Positions 34,113-41,371 of a DNA stretch of 64,000 nt are shown in pieces. Origin of the DNA: Bellilinea sp040754815 (GTDB lineage Bacteria; Chloroflexota; Anaerolineae; Anaerolineales; Anaerolineaceae); contig JBFMBX010000007.1 of assembly GCA_040754815.1 (NCBI GenBank), positions 1 through 64,000 of the forward strand, given 5' to 3'. The notes under the pieces are model-generated. The model ran no database searches. It was not told where the DNA came from and saw nothing but the letters and a program-made list of their open reading frames with translations. The position numbers and the translations under genes were made by a program. The stretch's first letter is position 1. Every line of letters begins with the position of its first letter.

Positions 34113-34133
34113 ATACCCCATATATGGGGGTAT
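34113..34133. promoter_or_regulatory. Palindrome ATACCCC-N7-GGGGTAT
   Basis: A 21-bp inverted repeat with arms ATACCCC and GGGGTAT. Paired CCCC/GGGG arms flanked by TA recall operators of CsoR/CstR-type metal or persulfide sensors, although the spacer here is longer than usual. No such regulator is in the window. It lies about 140 bp upstream of the dnaA -35 box. Confidence 0.4.
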
Positions 34134-34272
34134 CAATTTGATAAAAACCCCTTTTTATGGTGTTTAAGGGTTACTAAAATATCGCGAATTAATTTAAAAA
34201 CCTTCGGAAATGTCCTTAAGATGAGAATCCTTAAAGATTGATTGTTTTTTAGAGTGGCGTATGGTAAGCGTC

Positions 34273-34301
34273 TTGTCTTGAGCGGTTGCATCTGTTAGAA
34301 T
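34273..34301 (+). promoter_or_regulatory. dnaA promoter
   Basis: TTGTCT (34273-34278) and TAGAAT (34296-34301) are separated by 17 bp. The predicted start near 34308 gives a 5' leader of about 178 nt before the dnaA ATG. Confidence 0.65.
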
Positions 34302-34485
34302 GAACACGCAATCAGCAATACGGGGACAGCCCGATTGTCAGCGGGTCTTCTCTACCACCCGCTCCATCCTGTGCAAAGCTCAGGCTATGTCATTCTTTCG
34401 CCAGCCTCACCAGACGGTGAGATTGTTGGGTATCTCCCGCCTGTTGTTTGACTTTGCACCTAATCCTGTATGCGGAGGACGACGT

Positions 34486-35805
34486 ATGAATGCTCAACAA
34501 GCGTGGCAGGCAGCCCTCGGACAACTGCAAATGGAAATGCCCAAAGCATCCTTCGATACGTGGGTACGTAATGCTGAATTGATTCGTGTGGAAAACAACA
34601 AAGCCCGTATTGGCGTCCAAAATGCCTATGCCCGGGACTGGCTGGAAAGCCGCCTTGCCGGCACATTTGCCCGCTTGTTGACCGGTTATCTAGATTCACC
34701 CGTAGAAGTCGAATTTGTTGTCTGGCACCGCGATGCCGAACATGATGCCGCCACTTCTGCGGAAACCACTTCCCGACCCAATGGGAACGGCAACCGCTGC
34801 CTGATTGACCGTTACCGCTTTGAAAACTTTGTGGTTGGCGCCAGCAACCGCATGGCGCACGCTGCCTGTTTGGCTGTGGCCGAAAAGCCGGCCCATGCTT
34901 ACAATCCGCTCTTCCTTTATGGAGGGGTGGGACTGGGTAAAACCCACCTGCTGCACGCTATTGGCAATGCCGCCACCGAGAAAGGCTTGCAGGTGCTGTA
35001 CGTCTCCTCGGAAGATTTCACCAACGAACTGATTAACGCCATACGCACGCAGAACACGCTGGCCTTCCGGGAACGCTACCGTTCCATTGATGTGCTGCTG
35101 ATTGACGATATTCAATTTATCGCCGGTAAAGAATCCACGCAGGAAGAATTTTTCCACACCTTCAACACACTGCATAATCAGGAAAAGCAGATTGTGCTTT
35201 CTTCTGACCGTCCCCCCAAGGCTATGGTCACATTAGAAGAACGGCTGCGCTCGCGTTTTGAGTGGGGCCTGACGGTAGATATTCAGCCGCCCGATCTGGA
35301 AACCCGCATCGCCATTTTGCGTTCCAAGGCCATGCGCGCCGGGCGCGAAGTACCCATGGATATCCTCACGCTGATTGCAAGGCAGATCCAATCCAACATT
35401 CGCGAGTTAGAGGGCGCGCTCACCCGCATTCTGGCCTATGCCGACCTGAGCAACCAGCCGATCACCGCCAAACTGGTAGAAATTGCGCTGGCCGACCTGC
35501 TGCCGCAGCCCAGCGCAGTCGAGCCGGGGGCGATTATCACGGCTGTGGGGCGGGTATTTGGGATCAGCCGCGAAAAACTGCTGGGGCGGGATCGCTCGCG
35601 CGAAGTGGCCTTACCGCGTCAGGTAGCCATGTACCTGATGCGCGAAATCGGCAATCTCTCCCTGCCGCAGATTGGCGAAGCATTAGGCGGGCGTGATCAC
35701 ACCACCGTGCTGTACGCTTGCGAAAAAATTGCCGACCAGATCGAACGCGATGATCACCTGCGCCGGCAGGTATTATCTGTCCGGGAGCAGGTGCTGGGGA
35801 GGTAG
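34486..35805 (+). CDS. dnaA: Chromosomal replication initiator DnaA
   Basis: A 439-aa DnaA. Domain I (residues 1-80) has AWQAALGQLQMEMPKASFDTW (split: AWQAALGQLQ, KASFDTWV). The linker is short. The AAA+ domain begins at RYRFENFVVGASN near residue 110, with Walker A GGVGLGKTHL near 146, Walker B LLIDDIQFIAGKES, and sensor LEERLRSRFEWGL. Domain IV ends with the DNA-binding GGRDHTTVLYACEKI. The start at 34486 follows GGAGG by 9 nt; an in-frame ATG at 34300 overlaps the promoter and its extra residues are not DnaA-like. Unusually, dnaN does not follow; a glycan locus does. Confidence 0.96.
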   Translation: MNAQQAWQAALGQLQMEMPKASFDTWVRNAELIRVENNKARIGVQNAYARDWLESRLAGTFARLLTGYLDSPVEVEFVVWHRDAEHDAATSAETTSRPNGNGNRCLIDRYRFENFVVGASNRMAHAACLAVAEKPAHAYNPLFLYGGVGLGKTHLLHAIGNAATEKGLQVLYVSSEDFTNELINAIRTQNTLAFRERYRSIDVLLIDDIQFIAGKESTQEEFFHTFNTLHNQEKQIVLSSDRPPKAMVTLEERLRSRFEWGLTVDIQPPDLETRIAILRSKAMRAGREVPMDILTLIARQIQSNIRELEGALTRILAYADLSNQPITAKLVEIALADLLPQPSAVEPGAIITAVGRVFGISREKLLGRDRSREVALPRQVAMYLMREIGNLSLPQIGEALGGRDHTTVLYACEKIADQIERDDHLRRQVLSVREQVLGR

Positions 35806-35873
35806 GGGGGATTTGAAATTTTATATGAACGCGGCGTCGAAAAATCCAAAATACTCACAAAATATGTTCTTTC

Positions 35874-37250
35874 TCAAGGCTTGCTTAGTATTTTAGATAT
35901 TCCGTTCGCAGCTAAAAGTATTATGAATGGTAGTAAATGGTGATGATAGCGACTTTGAGATTCAAGTATTACGTGTGGAATTAAGGTTGATACAATAAGA
36001 AAAATGACAGTCGTTATTAGGAAAGTGTTATCTCCCTTTGGAGAGGTATAACAAGAATATAAAGAGAGACCCATGATTAATACATATACCGCCTGTGACA
36101 AAAGTGCAAAGAGAAGATTACGTGCCCCCATATTTACATATAATAAATTCCATTCATTTCCATAATCATTTTGAGCCATAAGGTGATAAAGTTTTATCGG
36201 AATTAATAAAATAAAATCCATTGGTTTATCTTTAATTCTATCAAGCGCTTCATTGACGGTTAATTTAAAGCGCTCGTTATATGGAAAACTATAATAAAGT
36301 TCCGTGTCAGCCATATTCCATTGACCTTGAGAGGCTGTATTTGTACCATACAATAAAGGGAGAGGATCCTGTGCTATGAATATGTCAAATGTAAAACTTC
36401 CGCTCATTAAAGTATAAATCAAGGATATAGTAGTAATCCCAAGAAAAATCCCGAATTTAAAACATACTAGAGTCTTAAGGAATTCATAAGTATTACGGAC
36501 ATTAGCTATGAAAAATCCGACTAAGATTGCAGGAAAGTAAAAAATCATAACCGTCTTCAGTGTAAGAGATAAACCATAGAAAAAGCCTGATATCAATAAA
36601 AACAAAATTTCCTTTGGCCGTTGAATTTGAAAATCATTCGACTTAACCATAAAATATAATACCGTAATACTTGCCCAAGAAACAATTACTTCACTACCAA
36701 GTACACTGCACATTGCAATTTCACTGGGTAAAAAAGTAAACAGCAGCAGAGCATATAAGGCTTTTCGTTCATCTAGTAATTTTTTTCCAATAAGGTAAAG
36801 AAATATCAGAGAGAAAGTACTAAAACCAACATTAATCAGTTTTCCAGTAAATACATCTGGAAAAATTTTATACCCGATAGAAAGAAGTAAAACAAAGCCA
36901 ATGTTTTTATGAACGATGGCCTCTCCCTTTGCAAGACTTATAGCCTTTTGATGGTAATGGGAAAAATCACTGATTGGTTCTGTCATTATATTAATAACCC
37001 AATATAAACGAATTAATAATCCAATAAAAATCAAGCCAATGATGATGGGGCGAATCCCCACTTTAGGAAGGAGCGAATCCACAACTTTAAAAAGCGCAAA
37101 AAAACACAAAGCGATAAATATAGTAATCAGTGGTTGATAGGATACATCTTTAGTGTAAGAAATGGAAATCAGAAATAAATAAGAAAATAATAAAACACCA
37201 AAAAACTTAATGAAATTATGGGTTCTTAGGGATAGTTGTTGAGTCTTCAT
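35874..37250 (-). CDS. Membrane glycosyltransferase-like protein (GT39/PMT-type fold)
   Basis: A 458-aa integral membrane protein with about 10-12 hydrophobic helices. The loop after the second helix reads NIMTEPISDFSHYHQKAISL, with an acidic residue and downstream His in the place expected for a GT-C enzyme such as the ArnT/PMT group, which use lipid-linked sugars. It is strikingly AT-rich compared with dnaA next to it, and its frame is full of Ile, Lys and Phe, a sign of recent acquisition. Convergent with dnaA. Sugar and acceptor unknown. Confidence 0.75.
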   Translation of the reverse strand: MKTQQLSLRTHNFIKFFGVLLFSYLFLISISYTKDVSYQPLITIFIALCFFALFKVVDSLLPKVGIRPIIIGLIFIGLLIRLYWVINIMTEPISDFSHYHQKAISLAKGEAIVHKNIGFVLLLSIGYKIFPDVFTGKLINVGFSTFSLIFLYLIGKKLLDERKALYALLLFTFLPSEIAMCSVLGSEVIVSWASITVLYFMVKSNDFQIQRPKEILFLLISGFFYGLSLTLKTVMIFYFPAILVGFFIANVRNTYEFLKTLVCFKFGIFLGITTISLIYTLMSGSFTFDIFIAQDPLPLLYGTNTASQGQWNMADTELYYSFPYNERFKLTVNEALDRIKDKPMDFILLIPIKLYHLMAQNDYGNEWNLLYVNMGARNLLFALLSQAVYVLIMGLSLYSCYTSPKGDNTFLITTVIFLIVSTLIPHVILESQSRYHHHLLPFIILLAANGISKILSKP

Positions 37251-37479
37251 TCCTTTTTTCCGATGATGTGTTTATGCCCATTTATAAGTTGGAATTGATG
37301 CTGCGTCTTTTATATTAACATCATCACATTTCGATCCAGTGATAAGCCAGGGGGGAGAAAATAAAATAATCCGCAGTTGAGCCACGGCTATATGAAAAAT
37401 ATAGCGGTTTTGTCGTATAGGGGTTAATACAGCTTTGTTTTCCAACATACCCATTATAAAATTACCCCTTACAGGACCA

Positions 37480-37488
37480 TGTTATAAT
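37480..37488 (+). promoter_or_regulatory. Extended -10 promoter of the first GH26-like gene
   Basis: TGTTATAAT (TG-N-TATAAT) lies about 47 nt ahead of the ATG, inside an AT-rich divergent intergenic region. No clear -35 is visible, which is acceptable for an extended -10. Confidence 0.45.
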
Positions 37489-37534
37489 TTTATTACAATC
37501 TTAATTCGACATTATTCTATCAAAGGTTGCTATT

Positions 37535-38728
37535 ATGAAGAATAGTTCACTTAAATATCTTACGCTTGGAATGCTGCTAATATCTATTCTTGCTTGCTCG
37601 GCCAACCAAATAAATATTACAGAAACTACTTCCTCAAATGAAATTGAAATAGAACAAGATATTCCAACATCCACCTTCTTACCACTTATACGAAATGGAT
37701 TGCCAAAATTCATCGGTTATATTGATAAGATTTACTGGTCAAAAGAGAATGTGGAAAAATATATGCCAGAGGCGGATAGCCTTTCGGGTTTACAACACAC
37801 AGCGGTGGGGTGGTTTATTGATATTCAGGACCCGGCCTTTTATGAGGACTGGGAAACTGAGGCCGCACTAAACCGAAACAACTTATACCGCCAGTTAGAA
37901 AGGTTGTGGGAAAAAGGTTATTTTTCTTTTGTTAAAATCGGTTCAAGCGATACGATAGATAAAGTCATTAACGGACATTATGACGCTCGCATTGCCCAAA
38001 TGGCAAAAATCTACAAAAAGTGGGTAGATAAAGGAGAAGGGCGGAAGGCAATGCTCGCCCCTTTGCAAGAGATGAATGGGGACTGGGTTAAGTATTATCC
38101 GGACAATTTATCACTCCGGCAGAAACAAGAACTTTACAAACAAGCTTACCACAAAATACAGACTATCTTTGAACAGAACGGTATTGCCCGCAATCAAGTC
38201 TGGTGGGTGTTTGCGGCAAATGGCCTGAGTTCGCCGGATGTTCCTGAAAACAATTTTGAATATTATTACCCCGGGAATGACGTGGTTGATATTGTTGGAT
38301 TTGCCTCGTACAACTACGGTTTCTGCAATGCAACTTTTGGAACGGATAAGGATGGCAATCCCTATGATTATGGACGCTGGGAAAATTACGATAAACTCTT
38401 TGAACCGTATATCCGTCGAATGGAAAGCATGGCACCTGGCAAGCCGATCATCATCACTGAAACCGGCACTTCCGCAATTTTCACCAAAGAAGATCGTCCT
38501 GACCATTACAACCTGGAAATGAAAGCCCAGTGGTTCATCGAAAATTATCGTTATCTTGCCAGGCAGCGAAACGTTTTAGGCGTCTTTTATTTTGATATCA
38601 ATGATTTTGACGGAACCACCTGTGATCTCAGAATCCCCCGCGAATACTTTACCGCCTATCGCGATGTTGTCAACCTGGAAGGCTATAAGTATTTACCTAC
38701 CGTTGAGTTAATAGGATTATTGCCATAA
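37535..38728 (+). CDS. Secreted GH26-like glycoside hydrolase, lipoprotein
   Basis: A 397-aa lipoprotein (lipobox ILAC, Cys near 21) with a short acidic linker, the motif TFLPLIRNGLPKF, and a TIM-barrel domain like GH26 (beta-mannanase family). The predicted acid/base is Glu in LAPLQEMNGDW near residue 178 and the nucleophile Glu in PIIITETGTS near 307; NQVWWVFAANG and IVGFASYNYG are other barrel landmarks. Canonical GH26 has His before the acid/base Glu; here it is Gln, so the family call is tentative. It probably cuts or remodels a surface or environmental polysaccharide. AAAGG precedes the ATG by 8 nt. A paralogue follows in tandem. Confidence 0.75.
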   Translation: MKNSSLKYLTLGMLLISILACSANQINITETTSSNEIEIEQDIPTSTFLPLIRNGLPKFIGYIDKIYWSKENVEKYMPEADSLSGLQHTAVGWFIDIQDPAFYEDWETEAALNRNNLYRQLERLWEKGYFSFVKIGSSDTIDKVINGHYDARIAQMAKIYKKWVDKGEGRKAMLAPLQEMNGDWVKYYPDNLSLRQKQELYKQAYHKIQTIFEQNGIARNQVWWVFAANGLSSPDVPENNFEYYYPGNDVVDIVGFASYNYGFCNATFGTDKDGNPYDYGRWENYDKLFEPYIRRMESMAPGKPIIITETGTSAIFTKEDRPDHYNLEMKAQWFIENYRYLARQRNVLGVFYFDINDFDGTTCDLRIPREYFTAYRDVVNLEGYKYLPTVELIGLLP

Positions 38729-38750
38729 CCAGAATTAAACCTTTCATTCA

Positions 38751-38778
38751 GGGGGCTGAATCAAACAGCCCCCTTTTT
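38751..38778 (+). terminator. Rho-independent terminator after the first GH26-like gene
   Basis: An 8-bp GC-rich stem GGGGGCTG/CAGCCCCC (38751-38773) with a 7-nt loop is followed by five T. It separates the two GH26-like paralogues into independent transcripts. Confidence 0.9.
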
Positions 38779-38867
38779 CACTTTACAAATCTGTATGGAA
38801 AGATTGAACCAATCTGAAACTATAATAAAGACGAAAACCTCTCTAGAGGCGTATAAGGAGTTAATTA

Positions 38868-40061
38868 ATGTTTGAAAAACAAATCGTCAAAATCGATCGG
38901 CGGACAAGGGTTTTCTTAATTGTTCTTTTGTGCATTTTGATTGTAATGAGTGGACAGATTCAAATCAGTCACGCTCAGGAGATCAGCGCAAACGACTGGC
39001 GAACTTTTCTGCCGATTGTTCGAAATGGGCTTCCTGCATTTCAAACTTCATCCAAGTTTATCGGAATTTATATGCAACCTCATTGGACAGATGAAGCCGT
39101 ACGCAATGAACTACCTCAGGCAGATAATCTTGCAGGCAAGAAGCACAGCGTTGTCGGCTGGTTTATCGAATTGCAGGACATTGCCTTTACCAGTCAAACC
39201 AATCTTCAAACCAATAATTTTTATGGTCAATTAGAAGCATTGTGGAAAGGCGGTTATGTTTCATTTGTCAACATTAATATTGGAACAGTAAAATATTCAT
39301 ATAATACCAGTGAAAAATGCCCCTTCTCAGCCACGGCCTACCAAATCGCGAGAGGCGATTGTGATAGCGCAGTCCGGCGTATGGCACAATTATATAAACA
39401 ATGGGTGTCCACAGGCGGAGGACGAATTGCTTTTCTTGCGCCATTACCAGAAATGAATGGTGTCAATGCGGATGGAAGTGTTTGGACTCCTTATGGGGGG
39501 GATGCGGCCAATTTCAAACTGGCTTATCAGCGCATCGTTAACATTTTTTCCGAAGAAGGGGTAGGCAGTGAACAAGTCTGGTGGGTCTTTGCTCCCAACG
39601 GATGGAGCGAAAAAGGGCATGAATTCGAAAACTATTATCCCGGAAGTTCCCTTGTGGATGTGATTGGATTCAGTTCCTATAATTATGGCTATTGTCATGT
39701 GGCAATTCCATGGCAAAAATGGGAATCGTATAACACTTTGTTTACTCCTTATCTGGATCGAATTCGGCAGATGGATCCCTCCAAGCCAATCATTATCGCC
39801 CAAACCGGTTCAACTGCAGAATATTCTGCTACGGGGGAAACCAACGTACAACAGAAAAACAGGTGGCTTCAGCAAAACTATGAATATCTTGCACAACAGT
39901 CTCAATTGATTGGAATTTTATATTACGATTATGATCAAAGCAGCTGGGAATGCAACTGGAGAATCTTACCGGGAAACACGTATCAGGGCTATAGGGACGG
40001 GGTTAGCAATTCTGCCTATCAATATTTAGGTGCACAAAGCCTCAAATCCATTATCCCCTAA
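38868..40061 (+). CDS. Secreted GH26-like paralogue lacking the nucleophile Glu
   Basis: A 397-aa protein paralogous to the preceding one and of identical length. It has a cleavable signal peptide (hydrophobic 15-32, site near SHAQE) and the same TFLPIVRNGLPAF motif. The acid/base position is kept (LAPLPEMNGVN, Glu near 195), but the nucleophile segment reads PIIIAQTGSTAE, with Gln where the neighbour has Glu. An E-to-Q change at that position normally abolishes retaining hydrolysis, so this copy may be a binding protein or use another residue. AAGGAG lies 8 nt before the ATG. It has more Cys (CPFSATAYQIARGDC; GYCHVAI), perhaps disulfides. Confidence 0.72.
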   Translation: MFEKQIVKIDRRTRVFLIVLLCILIVMSGQIQISHAQEISANDWRTFLPIVRNGLPAFQTSSKFIGIYMQPHWTDEAVRNELPQADNLAGKKHSVVGWFIELQDIAFTSQTNLQTNNFYGQLEALWKGGYVSFVNINIGTVKYSYNTSEKCPFSATAYQIARGDCDSAVRRMAQLYKQWVSTGGGRIAFLAPLPEMNGVNADGSVWTPYGGDAANFKLAYQRIVNIFSEEGVGSEQVWWVFAPNGWSEKGHEFENYYPGSSLVDVIGFSSYNYGYCHVAIPWQKWESYNTLFTPYLDRIRQMDPSKPIIIAQTGSTAEYSATGETNVQQKNRWLQQNYEYLAQQSQLIGILYYDYDQSSWECNWRILPGNTYQGYRDGVSNSAYQYLGAQSLKSIIP

Positions 40062-40143
40062 TTTTTACATGGATGGATTTCATCGGTTATAATCTCTTCT
40101 CGATTTGTTCCATGGATTATCCAATCTTCAAAGGGAAGAGATT

Positions 40144-41355
40144 ATGAAGATTAATAATTTATTAAATATTGCTACACGACACTTATTTGGCATCATAAGG
40201 AAAGTAACACCATCTCCCTTGAAGAAATTTGCCCGCAAGATTTTACGAATCAAAGACAGCAATACGATAAAACACCACCAAAAACTATTGAGCGAACTTC
40301 TCAATGAAGAGAGGGGCAAACATAAACAATTGGTTATCTTTCCCCCCAGTCTGGATTGGGACGTTCAGTTATTCCAACGTCCCCAACAGTTAGCTTTAGC
40401 TCTCGGAAGACAGGGAGCATTGGTATTCTATCTGCAACCGAAACCCGACCGTAAACAGCCTCCCTTTCAACTAATCGAAAAGGGAGTGTACCTGTGCAAT
40501 GTTCACGTGGATACGTTTAGCATCCTTACAAATCCTTTTATCTACCTGTTAACTTGGAATAGCGACTACGCTAATTGTTTCGACAACCCTCGTATCATCT
40601 ACGATTTTGTTGATGATATTGATGTTTTCTACGGCGATCGCGATCAAATTGCCCGGGGACACCAATATCTCCTGAAGAATGCGCATATCGTACTGGCAAC
40701 CGCCAATAAACTGGTTGAAGAGGCAAAACTATATCGTTCCGATGTAATTTATTCCCCCAATGGGGTGGTGTATGAGCATTTTGCCAGAGCAGCCAGAAAT
40801 GAGTTCTCTACCCCACCCGAAGACTTAGCCCCGATTGTTGATCTCAATCAACCGATTATTGGATATTATGGCGCACTTGCGCGATGGTTTGATTACGATT
40901 TACTGAAACAAATTGCTCTTTCCCGACCTCATTATCGGTTTGTCCTGATCGGGCCAGATTATGACGGCACTTTACGAAAAACCGACCTGCTCGACATACC
41001 CAACATCTTGTGGTTGGGTGTCAAGCCTTATAAAGAACTGCCTCACTATCTACAGTATTTTGATGTTGCAACGATTCCGTTCATTGTGAACGAGATCACC
41101 CATGCAACTTCACCTCTAAAATTGTTTGAATATATGGCAGCGGAAAAACCGATTGTGATCACACCCATGCGGGAGAGCATGAATTACCCGGGCGTATTGA
41201 TTGCACACACCCCAGAAGAATTTGCGACCCGGTTAGATCATGCACTTCGAATGAAAGATGACATCGAATATAGAGAACTGATGCGTAAAATCGCTTTAGA
41301 AAACACGTGGGATGAGCGCGCAAAGGTTATATTGGAGGAGGGGCTGGAAAAGTGA
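40144..41355 (+). CDS. Glycosyltransferase (GT4-like, GT-B fold)
   Basis: A 403-aa glycosyltransferase. The N-terminal domain contains LVIFPPSLDWDVQLFQRPQQ followed by ALALGRQGALVFYLQPKP; the C-terminal domain has PIIGYYGALARWFDYDLLKQ, FVLIGPDYDGTL, LPHYLQYFDVATIPF and the nucleotide-sugar contact ATSPLKLFEYMAAEKPIV. This pattern is common in group-1 transferases that build surface polysaccharide. The ATG at 40144 follows GGGAAGAG; an upstream in-frame ATG at 40105 adds 13 residues without a ribosome-binding site. A TATAAT at 40088-40093 may be its -10 box. Sugar and acceptor unknown. Confidence 0.85.
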   Translation: MKINNLLNIATRHLFGIIRKVTPSPLKKFARKILRIKDSNTIKHHQKLLSELLNEERGKHKQLVIFPPSLDWDVQLFQRPQQLALALGRQGALVFYLQPKPDRKQPPFQLIEKGVYLCNVHVDTFSILTNPFIYLLTWNSDYANCFDNPRIIYDFVDDIDVFYGDRDQIARGHQYLLKNAHIVLATANKLVEEAKLYRSDVIYSPNGVVYEHFARAARNEFSTPPEDLAPIVDLNQPIIGYYGALARWFDYDLLKQIALSRPHYRFVLIGPDYDGTLRKTDLLDIPNILWLGVKPYKELPHYLQYFDVATIPFIVNEITHATSPLKLFEYMAAEKPIVITPMRESMNYPGVLIAHTPEEFATRLDHALRMKDDIEYRELMRKIALENTWDERAKVILEEGLEK

Positions 41356-41371
41356 ATAAAGAAACTGTTAT

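Larger units (their letters stand above)
33996..34485 (+). other. AT-rich region upstream of dnaA
   Basis: About 490 bp with no protein gene. It holds a small hairpin (AAGAT/ATCTT, 34041-34055) followed by T-rich sequence that may end the upstream transcript, a palindrome at 34113-34133, the dnaA promoter at 34273-34301, and a dnaA leader of about 180 nt. The section up to about 34260 is clearly AT-rich, which would suit an unwinding element, but no TTATCCACA-like DnaA boxes were found by eye, so no origin is claimed. Confidence 0.6.

Noticed and set aside
34000..34300. Chromosomal origin (oriC) next to dnaA
   Set aside because: The area is AT-rich, but no cluster of TTATCCACA-like DnaA boxes could be found on either strand.
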